Origin: Micromonospora purpureochromogenes
GTDB lineage: Bacteria; Actinomycetota; Actinomycetes; Mycobacteriales; Micromonosporaceae
Direction of reading: 5' to 3'
Length of the DNA stretch: 64,000 nucleotides
Assembly (NCBI RefSeq): GCF_900091515.1
Contig: NZ_LT607410.1
Coordinates: 3,720,001-3,784,000, forward strand
In this document: positions 8,405-17,707 of the stretch, piece after piece
Numbering within the stretch: position 1 is the stretch's first letter
Layout of the letters: each line of letters opens with the position of its first letter
Program-made: the position numbers and the translations under genes
The notes under the pieces: generated by a model
The model's input: the letters and a program-made list of their open reading frames with translations, nothing else
The model's database searches: none
What the model was told of the DNA's origin: nothing

Positions 8405-10624
8405 ATGCCGGGAACGACCGCGACGCGCACCGCGTACCGCACCTGTCCGCTCTGCGAGGCGACCTGCGGGCTGACCCTGACCATCGCCGACGACCGGGTG
8501 ACGCACGCCCGGGGCGACCGCGAGCACGTCTTCAGCCACGGCTTCGTCTGCCCCAAGGGAGCCGCGTTCCCGCAGCTCCTCGCCGACCCGGACCGCCTGC
8601 GCCGACCGCTGCTGCGGGTCGACGGCACGCTGCGCGAGGTGGGCTGGGACGAGGCGTTCGCCGCCGTCGAGGCCGGCCTGACCGCCGCCCGGGCCGGCGG
8701 CCGCGACGCGATCGCCGCCTACCTCGGCAACCCCACCGTGCACACGATGGCCGGCGGGCTCTACGCCGGCCCCCTGCTGCGGGCGCTCGGCACCCGCAAC
8801 GTCTTCACCGCCAGCACCGTCGACCAGATGCCCAAGCACGTCTCCTCCGGCTACCTGTACGGCGACCCCAACGTCATCCCGGTACCCGATCTCGACCGCA
8901 CCGACCTGCTGGTGCTGCTCGGCGCCAACCCCTGGGAGTCCAACGGCAGCCTCTGCACCGCGCCCGACTTCCCGGGCCGGCTGCGGGCGTTGCAGGCACG
9001 CGGCGGCCGGTTCCTGGTCGTCGACCCCCGGCGCACCCGCACCGCGGCCGCCGCCGACGAGCACCTGCCCATCCGGCCCGGCACCGACGCGCTGCTGCTC
9101 TTCGCCCTGGTGCACACGCTCTTCGACGAGAACCTGGTCCGGCTCGGCCGGCTGGCGGACCACGTCACCGGCCTGGCCGACGTCCGGGAACTGGCCGCCG
9201 CGTTCGCGCCCGAGCGGGTGGCCGACCGGTGTGCGGTGCCCGCGCCGCGCATCCGGCGCCTCGCCCGGGAACTGGCGGCCGCCCCCACCGCCGCCGTCTA
9301 CGGACGCGTCGGCACCTGCACGGTCGCGTTCGGCACGCTGACCAGCTGGCTGGTCGACGTGGTCAACGTGCTGACCGGCAACCTCGACCGGCCCGGCGGG
9401 GCGATGTTCCCGCTCGCCGCCCACCAGCGAACCCGGGCCGCCGGCCCCGGCAAGGGGTTCCGCACCGGGCGCTGGGCCAGCCGGGTGCGGGGCCTGCCCG
9501 AGGTCAAGGGCGAACTGCCGGTCGCCACCCTCGCCGACGAGATCGAGACGCCGGGGGAGGGCCGGATCCGGGCGTTGATCACCGTCGCCGGTAACCCGGT
9601 GCTCTCCACCGCCAACAGCGATCGGCTGGACCGCGCGCTCGCCTCGCTCGACTTCATGGTCAGCGTCGACCCGTACCTGAACGAGACCACCCGGCACGCG
9701 GACGTGGTGCTGCCGCCACCCGACTCCGCCCGCGCCGGCCACTACGACTTCGCGTTCCTCACCCTGGCCGTGCGCAACGTCGCGAGCTACTCGCCGCCGG
9801 TCCTGCCGATGGCGCCCGACAGCCTCGACGAGTGCGACATCCTGGCCCGGCTCACGCTGATCGCGGCCGGGCAGGGCGCCGACGCCGACCCGGCGGGGCT
9901 GCACGAACAGCTGCTCGGCCAGGTGCTCGCCGACGCCGCCGAGGCACTGGACCGGCCGGCGGACGAGCTGCGGGCGCTGGTCGCCGGGGACCGGCCGGCC
10001 GAACGCCTGCTCGACGCGCGGCTGCGGCTCGGCGCGTACGGCGACCGGTTCGGACAGCGACCGGACGGGCTGTCGCTGACCCGGCTGCTCGCGCACCCGC
10101 ACGGCGTCGACCTCGGGGCGCTGCGACCGCGGCTGCCGGAGGTGCTGCGCACCCCGAGCGGCACCGTCGAGCTCTGCCCGCCGCCGATCGCCGCCGACGT
10201 GGCCCGGCTGCGCGACGCCCGCGACGCGCCTCCGGAGGGCTTCGTCCTGGTCGGGCGCCGGCACCTGCGGTCCAACAACAGCTGGATGCACAACGTGCCG
10301 GCGCTGGTGAAGGGCCGGGACCGCTGCACCCTGCAGGTGCACCCGGAGGACGCGGCGAAGCTCGGGCTGGCCGCGGGGGAGGAGGCCCGCGTCACCTCGC
10401 GGGTCGGCTCGCTCGTCGTGGCCGTGGAGGTCACCCCCGACACCATGCCGGGCGTGGTCAGCCTGCCGCACGGCTGGGGCCACGACGTGCCCGGCACCCG
10501 GCAGGCGGTGGCCCGCGCCCACGCCGGCGTCAACGCCAACGTGCTCACCGACGAGACGGCTGTCGATCCGCTCTCCGGAAACGTCGTGCTCAACGGCATC
10601 CCGGTGCGCGTCCAGCCGGCCTGA
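8405..10624 (+). CDS. Molybdopterin-dependent oxidoreductase (DMSO reductase/formate dehydrogenase superfamily)
   Basis: 739 residues. The N-terminal Cys cluster CPLCEATCG plus VCPKG binds one 4Fe-4S cluster. Then come the molybdopterin guanine dinucleotide domains (DLLVLLGANPWESNGS, FLVVDPRRTRTA, GNPVLSTANS, NNSWMHNVP) and a C-terminal dinucleotide-binding domain. No Tat signal, so it is predicted cytoplasmic; no partner subunit genes are adjacent. Substrate cannot be read from sequence. ATG 8405 follows GGAGGGGG. Preceded by a TetR-type operator and followed 65 bp later by the TetR gene. Confidence 0.87.
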   Translation: MPGTTATRTAYRTCPLCEATCGLTLTIADDRVTHARGDREHVFSHGFVCPKGAAFPQLLADPDRLRRPLLRVDGTLREVGWDEAFAAVEAGLTAARAGGRDAIAAYLGNPTVHTMAGGLYAGPLLRALGTRNVFTASTVDQMPKHVSSGYLYGDPNVIPVPDLDRTDLLVLLGANPWESNGSLCTAPDFPGRLRALQARGGRFLVVDPRRTRTAAAADEHLPIRPGTDALLLFALVHTLFDENLVRLGRLADHVTGLADVRELAAAFAPERVADRCAVPAPRIRRLARELAAAPTAAVYGRVGTCTVAFGTLTSWLVDVVNVLTGNLDRPGGAMFPLAAHQRTRAAGPGKGFRTGRWASRVRGLPEVKGELPVATLADEIETPGEGRIRALITVAGNPVLSTANSDRLDRALASLDFMVSVDPYLNETTRHADVVLPPPDSARAGHYDFAFLTLAVRNVASYSPPVLPMAPDSLDECDILARLTLIAAGQGADADPAGLHEQLLGQVLADAAEALDRPADELRALVAGDRPAERLLDARLRLGAYGDRFGQRPDGLSLTRLLAHPHGVDLGALRPRLPEVLRTPSGTVELCPPPIAADVARLRDARDAPPEGFVLVGRRHLRSNNSWMHNVPALVKGRDRCTLQVHPEDAAKLGLAAGEEARVTSRVGSLVVAVEVTPDTMPGVVSLPHGWGHDVPGTRQAVARAHAGVNANVLTDETAVDPLSGNVVLNGIPVRVQPA

Positions 10625-10689
10625 TCGGCGGCGCCTTGCGTACGCTGGCGCACCGGGCCGGCGGGCGGCCGGGAAGGGCGGGAGCAGCG

Positions 10690-11307
10690 GTGGGTCGGAC
10701 GGGCGACGGGGAGGGGCTGCCGCAGCGGCTGCTGGCGGTCGCCACCAGGCTGTTCGCGGAGAAGGGCTTCGAGAAGACCTCGGTCCAGGAGATCGTCGAG
10801 GCCGCCGGGGTCACCAAGGGCGCGATGTACCACTACTTCGCCGCCAAGGACGACCTGCTCCAGGAGATCTACCAGCGGCTGCTGCGCATGCAGCGCGAGC
10901 GCCTGGAGGCCATCATGGCCCGCGACCAGCCGGTGGCACTGCGGCTGCGGGCGGCCGCCGCCGACGTGGTGGTCACCGCGATCGCCAACCTGGACGATGC
11001 CACGGTCTTCCTCCAGTCGATGCACCTGCTCTCGGCCGACCGCCGGCGCGCGGTGCGGGCGGCCCGCCGGGAGTACCACGAACGCTTCCGCGAGCTGGTG
11101 GAGGAGGGCCAGCGCGCCGGGACCTTTCGCGCCGACGTCCCGGCCGACCTGGCCGTCGACTACTTCTTCGGCGCGGTGCACCACCTCGGCGCGTGGTTCC
11201 GCACCGGCGGCCGGCTCACCGCCGAGCAGGTCGGCGCGCACTTCGCCGACCTGCTGCTCTCCTCGCTGCGCCCGGACCCGCCCGCCGAGCCGCGGCCAAC
11301 GCGCTGA
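10690..11307 (+). CDS. TetR-family transcriptional regulator
   Basis: 205 residues. Residues about 13-60 form the TetR DNA-binding domain (LFAEKGFEKTSVQEIVEAAG, VTKGAMYHYFAAKDDLL); the remainder is the helical ligand domain. GTG at 10690 with GGGAG upstream. It follows the oxidoreductase gene on the same strand, and the palindrome at 8367-8384 is its likely target. The ligand is unknown, perhaps the substrate of the oxidoreductase. Confidence 0.87.
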   Translation: MGRTGDGEGLPQRLLAVATRLFAEKGFEKTSVQEIVEAAGVTKGAMYHYFAAKDDLLQEIYQRLLRMQRERLEAIMARDQPVALRLRAAAADVVVTAIANLDDATVFLQSMHLLSADRRRAVRAARREYHERFRELVEEGQRAGTFRADVPADLAVDYFFGAVHHLGAWFRTGGRLTAEQVGAHFADLLLSSLRPDPPAEPRPTR

Positions 11308-11400
11308 CGCTGCGATGTCGGGCCGGTCGCACCCGCCGACCGGCGCCGCTGGTGGCCGCGCCCGTCGTTCGCCTGCCAGCCGCGCCAGCAAGGCCGGCCA

Positions 11401-11919
11401 CTACGTGGCCTTCTCGCCTCGACGGGGGAGCTTCCAGTCCGGCCGGACGAAGTGACAGGTGTAACCGCCGGGATTGCGCTCCAGGTAGTCCTGGTGTTCG
11501 GGCTCGGCCTCCCAGAACGGGCCGGCGGGGGTGACCTCGGTGACCACCTTGCCCGGCCACAGGCCGGAGGCGTCTACGTCGGCGATCGTGTCCTCCGCGA
11601 CCTGCCGCTGCTGCTCGTCGGTGTAGAAGATCGCCGACCGGTAGCTGACTCCCACGTCGCCGCCCTGACGATTCTTCGTGGTCGGGTCGTGGACCTGGAA
11701 GAAGAACTCGAGAAGATCCCGGTAGGACAGCTTCTCGGGGTCGTAGACGATCTCGATCGCCTCGGCATGGGTGCCGTGGTTGTAGTACGTGGCGTTCGGC
11801 ACGTCCCCGCCGGTGTATCCGACCCTGGTGGCGAGCACGCCCGGGCGTTTCCGGATGAGATCCTGCATCCCCCAGAAGCAGCCGCCGGCCAGGATCGCCT
11901 TCTCCGTCGTCTCGCTCAT
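11401..11919 (-). CDS. msrA: Peptide-methionine (S)-S-oxide reductase MsrA
   Basis: 172 residues, normal length. The catalytic GCFWG motif is at residues ~13-17, followed by the family segments [23 protein letters not shown] and the conserved C-terminal NPGGYTCHF, whose Cys can act as resolving residue. Reduces S-methionine sulfoxide in proteins using thioredoxin. ATG 11919 has GGAGGG 7 nt upstream. It stands alone between a converging TetR gene and divergent hflX. Confidence 0.95.
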   Translation of the reverse strand: MSETTEKAILAGGCFWGMQDLIRKRPGVLATRVGYTGGDVPNATYYNHGTHAEAIEIVYDPEKLSYRDLLEFFFQVHDPTTKNRQGGDVGVSYRSAIFYTDEQQRQVAEDTIADVDASGLWPGKVVTEVTPAGPFWEAEPEHQDYLERNPGGYTCHFVRPDWKLPRRGEKAT

Positions 11920-12226
11920 CGCTCTGCCCTCCGGTGCGGGTGCTCGTGCTCGTACCTCGGGACCCTGTGCGTCCTGCTGGCGACCGTGGCCTTCCCGTTC
12001 CGCCTGCCACCATGCCGACCGACGAGAACCTGGCGGCCGGTACGGGCCACCCGCGCCGCGCCGGGCGGACTTTCCGCCGAATACCTGTGACCGGGTGTCC
12101 TGCCTGGGGTGGGTCGGACCCGGGTGCGCCAGGACGGCCGGCGTGGACGCGGCGTCGGCGGCATGGTCGGCGGTGGCCAGGGTAGGCCGTAAGTCCGGGG
12201 AGAGGCGAGGCGAGGTGAGGTGGACG

Positions 12227-13378
12227 ATGGCGGGTACCTGGTTGCTCGGTGCGGGAGCCGAGACCGCCCGGCAGCGGCCGACGGCGGTGCTGGTCGCGGT
12301 GCGCGAGGACGACGGCGCGGGCGGCAACGGCCCCGGCAGTGAGGTGTCCCTGGAGGAGCTGCGACGGCTCGCCGACACCGACGGCCTCAACGTCGCCGAC
12401 GCGGTGGTGCAGCACCGCCCGAAGCCGGATCCGGCCACCTTCCTGGGCTCGGGCAAGGTCGACGAGCTGGCCGCCGCCACCGAACGCGCCGGGGCCGAGC
12501 TGGTCATCGCCGACGGTGAGCTGAGCCCGGGCCAGGTGCGGAACCTGGAGGAACGGGTCGGGGTGCGGGTGGTGGACCGCACCGCGCTGATCCTGGACAT
12601 CTTCGCCGAGCACGCCCGCACCAGCGAGGGGCGGGTGCAGGTGGAGCTGGCGCAGATCGCGTACCAGTTGCCCCGGCTGCGCGGCGACGGCCGGTCGATG
12701 TCCCGCGTCGGTGGTGGCCGGGTCGCCGGCGGCGCCGGCATCGGTGTGCGGGGACCGGGTGAGATGCGGCTGGAGACCCAGCGTCGGACGTTGCGCCAGC
12801 GGGCCACCCGGCTGCGGCGCAACGCCGGCGAGCTGGCCCGGCGGCGGGAACGCACCCGGGGCCGGCGGGCCCGCAACCAGATCTCCTCGGTGTCGATCAC
12901 CGGGTACACCAACGCCGGGAAGTCCGCCCTGCTCAACCGCCTCACCGGCGCGGACGCCCAGGTGCAGGACGTCCTCTTCGCCACCCTCGACCCGACCGTA
13001 AGGCGGATCAGCACCGGCGAGCTGACCTACACCGTCACCGACACCGTGGGATTCGTCCGGCACCTGCCGCACCAACTGGTCGACGCGTTCCGCTCGACGT
13101 TGGACGAGGTCACCCGCAGCGACCTGGCGATGCACGTGGTGGACGCGTCCGCGCCGGACGCGTTCGGCCAGATCACCACGGTGCACGGCGTGCTGCACGA
13201 GATCGGCGCGGGCCAGGTGCCGGAACTGCTGGTGCTCAACAAGATCGACATTGCGCCGCCGGAGTGGGTCGACGCGCTGTGCCGCGCGTACCCGGACGCG
13301 GTGCCGGTGTCCGCGCTGACCGGCGCCGGCATCGACGAGCTGCGCCGCACGCTGGCCCGCCGCCTGGCCGGGCGCTGA
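12227..13378 (+). CDS. hflX: GTPase HflX
   Basis: 383 residues. N-terminal HflX domain ([35 protein letters not shown]), a coiled-coil linker ([20 protein letters not shown]), then a G domain with G1 GYTNAGKS, G3 DTVGF and G4 NKID. HflX binds the 50S subunit and splits stalled or hibernating ribosomes after stress. ATG 12227 follows a G/A-rich AGGTGAGGTGG stretch. The preceding ~300 bp (11920-12226) hold no other gene I can support. Confidence 0.94.
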   Translation: MAGTWLLGAGAETARQRPTAVLVAVREDDGAGGNGPGSEVSLEELRRLADTDGLNVADAVVQHRPKPDPATFLGSGKVDELAAATERAGAELVIADGELSPGQVRNLEERVGVRVVDRTALILDIFAEHARTSEGRVQVELAQIAYQLPRLRGDGRSMSRVGGGRVAGGAGIGVRGPGEMRLETQRRTLRQRATRLRRNAGELARRRERTRGRRARNQISSVSITGYTNAGKSALLNRLTGADAQVQDVLFATLDPTVRRISTGELTYTVTDTVGFVRHLPHQLVDAFRSTLDEVTRSDLAMHVVDASAPDAFGQITTVHGVLHEIGAGQVPELLVLNKIDIAPPEWVDALCRAYPDAVPVSALTGAGIDELRRTLARRLAGR

Positions 13379-13512
13379 CCGATCGGCGGCAGCCCCGCGC
13401 AGGGCGAGTTGTCCCGGAGGTAGGTGGGTCGGGGAACACCACCTGGCGACCCCCGCGAAAGTGCTTCAATCGGGACGAAGGGCAACGGGCCCGCTGAGCG
13501 GAGGAGTGCGGG

Positions 13513-14103
13513 ATGCAGATGACCGCGACCGACAACCACGCCGTCGCGCAGGCCGTCCACGACGTCGGCTCCGCGCTGTGGTTCGGCGGCACCGTCATGG
13601 GCGTGGCCGGCGTCAACAAGTCCGGCAGCGACCTGCAGCAGGGCATCGACCGGATCCGGGTCGCCGAGTCCGCCTGGAACCGGTTCAGCCCGGTGCAGTG
13701 GCTCGGCATCGGCGCGACCATGCTCGCCGGGCTGCGGTTGACCCAGGTCGGCGGACGCCGCATCGCCCTGCAGAAGGGATTCGGCACGGTGGGGGCGCTG
13801 AAGGCGGGGATCACCGTCGCCGGTGCCGTGGCCACCGCCTACGCGGCCTACTGCGGCAACCGGATCGGTCAGCTGGCCGAGGCGGCGCACCAGCGGGGCG
13901 ACCACCTCGAGGTGCACGACGCCACGGTGCCGGCCGCGGGGACGCCGGCCGAGATCGCGACGTGGCAGCGGCGCCAGCGCCTGGCGCAGTTCGCCGTGCC
14001 GGCGCTGGCCGGCGCGAACATCGTCTGCGGCTCGTACCTCGTGCAGTCCTACCGGATGGGGGCCACCGGAAAGGGTGTCCTCCGGCGGCTGTTGCCGGAC
14101 TGA
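13513..14103 (+). CDS. Hypothetical membrane protein
   Basis: 196 residues with three or four hydrophobic stretches (for example WLGIGATMLAG, AGITVAGAVATAYAAYCG, FAVPALAGANIVCGSYLV). No enzymatic motif recognised. ATG 13513 follows GGAGGAG. Ends just before a GC hairpin and a short acidic protein gene on the same strand. I do not recognise the family. Confidence 0.7.
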   Translation: MQMTATDNHAVAQAVHDVGSALWFGGTVMGVAGVNKSGSDLQQGIDRIRVAESAWNRFSPVQWLGIGATMLAGLRLTQVGGRRIALQKGFGTVGALKAGITVAGAVATAYAAYCGNRIGQLAEAAHQRGDHLEVHDATVPAAGTPAEIATWQRRQRLAQFAVPALAGANIVCGSYLVQSYRMGATGKGVLRRLLPD

Positions 14104-14117
14104 CCCGCCGTCACGAG

Positions 14118-14139
14118 GCCGGCCCCGTGCGGGGCCGGC
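14118..14139. terminator. GC hairpin after the membrane-protein gene
   Basis: GCCGGCCCC / GGGGCCGGC, a perfect 9-bp stem with a 4-nt loop, starting 15 nt after the stop at 14103. Intrinsic-type terminator or attenuator before the next small gene. Confidence 0.55.
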
Positions 14140-14158
14140 GGGGGAGAGGAGCGTCGGC

Positions 14159-14416
14159 ATGACCGATGGACCGCTGGACGTGCCGCCGGAGGCCGACGCG
14201 GTCGAGCAGCGCCAGCCGCTGCTCGACGAGGGGCAGCCCGACGAGCCGCCGGAACCGCAACCGGACGCCACCGAGGCCGACCTGGCCGAGCAGGGCGCCT
14301 CAGTGCCCGGGGAGCACGCGCTGCCGTCGACGTCGCTGCCGGAGGACGCCACCGCCGCGGACGCCCTGGAGCAGCGTCAGGTGGTCGGGCCGGGCGACGA
14401 GGACCGCCGGGACTGA
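14159..14416 (+). CDS. Small acidic repeat protein (85 aa)
   Basis: 85 residues, very rich in Glu, Asp, Pro and Gln, no Cys, no hydrophobic core. It contains three spaced versions of one motif: EADAVEQRQPL, EADLAEQGASV and AADALEQRQVV. Probably intrinsically disordered. Similar short EAD..EQ proteins occur widely in actinobacteria, without known function. ATG 14159 follows GGGGAGAGGAG. Confidence 0.65.
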   Translation: MTDGPLDVPPEADAVEQRQPLLDEGQPDEPPEPQPDATEADLAEQGASVPGEHALPSTSLPEDATAADALEQRQVVGPGDEDRRD

Positions 14417-14478
14417 TCCGGCCGGCACCCCCAGGCCCGGCGGTGCGGCCGCCGAGGGGACAGGGGCGGGCCGAACGC

Positions 14479-14525
14479 CGCCGCCACCTCGGGGTGGCCC
14501 AGCCCTGCCTGAGCCGGTGGCGGCG
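14479..14525. terminator. Inverted repeat between converging genes
   Basis: CGCCGCCACC and GGTGGCGGCG form a perfect 10-bp stem with a 27-nt loop, between the small acidic protein gene and the sigma factor gene. Probable bidirectional terminator; the long loop lowers confidence. Confidence 0.4.
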
Positions 14526-14541
14526 GGGTCGATCGTCGCGG

Positions 14542-15435
14542 TCAGCGGGACTCCGCCGCCCCGGGAACGAGGTCCAGCGCGGCCAGCTGCGTCGGGTCGG
14601 CCACCACCTCGATGCCGATGATCCGGTCGGTGACGATGAAGCTGAGCGCGAGCCGGACCTGCCCGTCGACCACCACCAGCGCTCCCGGCGCCCCGTCGAC
14701 GTACGCGGGCGTGGCCCCCTGTGCCCGGCCGTTGAAGAAGCCGGCGATGACCGCCGAGCCGCGCGCCTCGGGGGTCGAGCCCATGGTGGCGGCGACCGGA
14801 TCGGCGTGCATCACCACGTGCGGGTCGAGGAGGCTGACCAGATCGTCGAACCGCCCCTCCCGGGAGGCGGCGAGGAACGCCTCGACCACCTGCCGCTGGC
14901 GGGTCCGGTCCGTCTCGGGGGCGGCGGAGTCCCGCTGCACCCGGCGACGGGCCCGGCTGGCGATCTGCCGCACGGCGGCGGGGCTGCGGTCGACCACGGC
15001 GGCGATCTCGTCGAAGGAGACGGCGAACATGTCGTGCAGCACGAAGACGAACCGTTCGGTCGGCGCGAGGGTGTCCAGGACCACCAGCAACGCCCGGCCG
15101 ACCGACTCGGTCAGCACGGCCTCCCGCTCCGGGTCGACCGACTCGGCCGGGTCGCCGCCGCCCGCCCCGGCGGGCTCCGGCCCGGCGGTGTCCCACGGCT
15201 GTTCGGGTCGGACGGCCCGCGCCCGCAGCCGGTCCAGGCAGACCCGGCCGACAGTGGTCGTCAACCAGCCGGGCAGGTTGTCGATGGCGTCGACGTCCGC
15301 CCGGCTCAGTCGCAGCCAGGTGTCCTGAACGGCGTCCTCTGCCTCGGCGTCCGAGCCGAGCATCCGTTGGGCCACCGCTCCCAACCGCGACCGGTTCTCC
15401 TCGAAGCGTCGGGCCAGCAGGTCCGTGTCGCGCAT
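14542..15435 (-). CDS. ECF RNA polymerase sigma factor, ECF41/SigJ-like with SnoaL-like C-terminal domain
   Basis: 297 residues. Sigma region 2 (RFEENRSRLGAVAQRMLGS, AEDAVQDTWLRLSR), region 4 (LAPTERFVFVLHDMFAVSFDEIA, RQIASRARRRV), then a ~100-residue NTF2/SnoaL-like extension that in ECF41 proteins replaces an anti-sigma factor. The usual C-terminal NP-KL motif appears altered (VADPTQLAAL), and the DGGGR-like motif is not evident. ATG 15435 follows GGAGAG. Divergent from a carboxymuconolactone decarboxylase-type gene, the classic ECF41 target class. Confidence 0.85.
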   Translation of the reverse strand: MRDTDLLARRFEENRSRLGAVAQRMLGSDAEAEDAVQDTWLRLSRADVDAIDNLPGWLTTTVGRVCLDRLRARAVRPEQPWDTAGPEPAGAGGGDPAESVDPEREAVLTESVGRALLVVLDTLAPTERFVFVLHDMFAVSFDEIAAVVDRSPAAVRQIASRARRRVQRDSAAPETDRTRQRQVVEAFLAASREGRFDDLVSLLDPHVVMHADPVAATMGSTPEARGSAVIAGFFNGRAQGATPAYVDGAPGALVVVDGQVRLALSFIVTDRIIGIEVVADPTQLAALDLVPGAAESR

Positions 15436-15485
15436 GCTCTCTCCACCCGTCCGCCGCCGGGGATGACCGTGACCGCCGCCACATC

Positions 15486-15512
15486 TGTCACGCCGCCGGG
15501 CCCGCCGCCGAC
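15486..15512 (+). promoter_or_regulatory. Candidate ECF41-type promoter for the CMD gene
   Basis: TGTCACG (15486-15492), 16 bp, then CGAC (15509-15512). The published ECF41 consensus is TGTCACA near -35 and CGTC near -10, so each box differs at one base. It points at the CMD gene whose start is 70 bp further. Confidence 0.4.
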
Positions 15513-15582
15513 ATCCCTGTGACGAACCGGGACGCCGCCTCGCGGCGCACGCCGGGCAGCCTAACAGGACGGGACGGATCAC

Positions 15583-16047
15583 ATGATCAACGAGCCGCGC
15601 ATGACCAACCCCGCCGCCGTGCTGCCGGACGCCGTCAAGGGGATCAACCAGCTCTACAAGGCCGCGCACTCCGCCGGGGTGCCCGACGGCACGCTGGAGT
15701 TGGTGCACCTGCGGGTCAGCCAGATCAACGGGTGCAGCGCCTGTGTCGACTCCGGCGCCCGGACCGCCCGCAAGGCCGGTGAGACCGAGGAGCGGCTGTT
15801 CGCGCTGGCCGCGTGGCGGGAGACCCCGTACTTCACCGACGCCGAGCGGGCCGCGCTCGCGCTCGCGGAGGCCGCCACCCGGCTGGCCGACCGGGCCGAC
15901 GCCGTACCCGACGACGTCTGGCAGGAGGCGGCCCGGCACTTCGGCGAGCGGGAACTCGCCGGGATCGTGCTCTGGATCGCCACCAGCAACCTGTTCAACC
16001 GGCTCAACGCCACCACCCGCCAGCCCGCCCCGCAGGCCTGGGGCTGA
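15583..16047 (+). CDS. Carboxymuconolactone decarboxylase/AhpD-like family protein
   Basis: 154 residues. The central ELVHLRVSQINGCSACVDSGARTAR carries the CxxC pair of AhpD-like alkylhydroperoxidase-fold proteins, which often act as thiol peroxidases or reductases. Such genes are typical partners and targets of ECF41 sigma factors. ATG 15583 has a weak GGACGGATC; ATG 15601 is an alternative. Ends in front of a 17-bp perfect terminator hairpin. Confidence 0.87.
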   Translation: MINEPRMTNPAAVLPDAVKGINQLYKAAHSAGVPDGTLELVHLRVSQINGCSACVDSGARTARKAGETEERLFALAAWRETPYFTDAERAALALAEAATRLADRADAVPDDVWQEAARHFGERELAGIVLWIATSNLFNRLNATTRQPAPQAWG

Positions 16048-16054
16048 CCTGCCC

Positions 16055-16096
16055 GGCGGACCGGACGCGGGTGGCGCCGCCCGCGTCCGGTCCGCC
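16055..16096. terminator. Strong bidirectional terminator
   Basis: Perfect 17-bp inverted repeat (GGCGGACCGGACGCGGG and its complement) with an 8-nt loop, between the converging CMD and Ro60-type genes. Confidence 0.75.
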
Positions 16097-16125
16097 TGCC
16101 GCGCCGGCCGGCCCGACGGGGTGGA

Positions 16126-17667
16126 TCAGAACGGCCACTGCTCCCGGGACCCCGCCTCGACGAGCGGGATCATCGCGAACGCGGCGTCGGACAGACCGCC
16201 GAACGTCTGCCGGTTCCCGTACGTCGGCGCGTGCCCGACCCGGTAGCCGGCCAGGTTCCAGGTGTACACCGGGACCGGCGCGGGCACCGCGGCCGTGACG
16301 TCCGCCGAGCGGTGCCAGTGCGCCTGCTCGTCGGTGAGGATCACCACCCGGTCGTGCCGGTCGTAGTGCTTCCGCACCGCCTTCGCGGTCTCCGTGCCGC
16401 AGCCGTAGAACCAGCCGCCGTCCTTGAACCGGCGCACCGCCGCCAGCACCGACTCGCCCGCCACGGCGGGGAACACCTGGCTGTGGTCGGAGAAGGACAC
16501 CACCGTCGCGTCCTGCGCGCGGGCGGCCAGCGCCAGGCCGAAGACGGTCGCCGCGTCCCAGCAGCGCAGCGAGCCGTCCTTGCTGAACGGGCTGGTCATC
16601 GACCCGGAGGTGTCGATCAGGATCAGGGTCCGGCCGGCCAGCGCGGGCACGTTCGCCAGCGCGTGCTGCAACGCCTTCTCCAACGGGTACGCCCACCGCA
16701 GGCTCGGCGCCGCGTTGTACGCCGACAGGAACCGCATCGGCAGCACGCGCGACCTGGCCACCTCGCCCGGGTCGGACAGCCGCGCCGCCACCGTCTCGGC
16801 CACCGCGTCGCTGACCCCGGCCTGGTCGAAGTTGCGCAGGTTGCGCAGCAGCGCCAGGTAACCCATGGTGGGGATGATCGCCTCCCAGGCCGCGGCGTCC
16901 ATCGCGCTCTGCCGCCAGCCGGCGAGCGCCTCCCAGGTCATCCCGGCCGCGCCCAGCACGGCCGGGTCGGTGACCTCGGCACGCCGCTGCACCGGCATCG
17001 CCATCAGCTCGGCCCGGGCCGCCAGCACCGTCAACGACGCGGGCAGCGGGTTGTCCCGCCGGTGCCGCCGGTCCAGCGCGTGCCGGAACAGGTCGCCCTG
17101 CCGCTCGTCCTTCGCTGTCGGGTGGGTCAGGTCGATGACGTCACCGAAGCGCACGGCGCTGCCCTCGGAGTCGTACTTGAGCAGGCTCCGCTCGTGGTAC
17201 AGCCGCACCGCCGCGTCGGCGATGCCGCGCTTGACCGGCTTCGGCAGCGACCGGCCGTGCCGGCCGAGCCAGTACGCCAGCGCCTCACCCGGCTCGTCCG
17301 CGCGCTGCAACGCGGCGTCCACGATCGCCCGGGAACCCGGGATGCCCGCGGCGACCTGTGCCCGGGCGCCGTCCAGGGCGGCCACGATGGACGCCGAGCG
17401 CAGCATCGCCCCGGTACGCAGCCACGGCACGAAACGCGCGAACCAGTCCCGGTCGGCGACGGCGACGGCGGCGACCAGTTCACGGAACCGGGCGTCCCGG
17501 TCGGCCCCGCCCTCGTAGAAGGTGTCCTCGCCGACCATGTTCGACACGCCCAGCAGGAACAGTTCGGCGCGCGGCCCGCGCAGGAAACCGGGCGCGCCCT
17601 CGGCGGTGACGTACTCGTAGTCGTCCTCGTGCCGGTTCCGGCGCAGCTTGAGGTTGAACTTGGCCAT
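16126..17667 (-). CDS. rsr: TROVE-domain Ro60-like RNA-binding protein (Rsr)
   Basis: 513 residues. Residues about 1-340 form the helical-repeat TROVE ring (FLRGPRAELFLLGVSNMV, DRDWFARFVPWLRTGAMLRSAS, LPKPVKRGIADA). Residues about 345-513 form a vWA domain with the MIDAS motif DTSGSM at 352-357. Ro60 proteins bind misfolded RNAs in the ring hole and Y RNAs on its outside; in Deinococcus and Salmonella Rsr works with PNPase and ribonucleases in RNA decay and stress recovery. ATG 17667 has GGGGGAC upstream. The Y-RNA-like array at 17708-18241 lies just upstream on the same strand, the nearest RNA ending 40 nt before the start codon. Confidence 0.93.
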   Translation of the reverse strand: MAKFNLKLRRNRHEDDYEYVTAEGAPGFLRGPRAELFLLGVSNMVGEDTFYEGGADRDARFRELVAAVAVADRDWFARFVPWLRTGAMLRSASIVAALDGARAQVAAGIPGSRAIVDAALQRADEPGEALAYWLGRHGRSLPKPVKRGIADAAVRLYHERSLLKYDSEGSAVRFGDVIDLTHPTAKDERQGDLFRHALDRRHRRDNPLPASLTVLAARAELMAMPVQRRAEVTDPAVLGAAGMTWEALAGWRQSAMDAAAWEAIIPTMGYLALLRNLRNFDQAGVSDAVAETVAARLSDPGEVARSRVLPMRFLSAYNAAPSLRWAYPLEKALQHALANVPALAGRTLILIDTSGSMTSPFSKDGSLRCWDAATVFGLALAARAQDATVVSFSDHSQVFPAVAGESVLAAVRRFKDGGWFYGCGTETAKAVRKHYDRHDRVVILTDEQAHWHRSADVTAAVPAPVPVYTWNLAGYRVGHAPTYGNRQTFGGLSDAAFAMIPLVEAGSREQWPF

Positions 17668-17707
17668 CGCGTCCCCCGTGGAAGTCGAGCAGGAGGACGC
17701 CACCACG

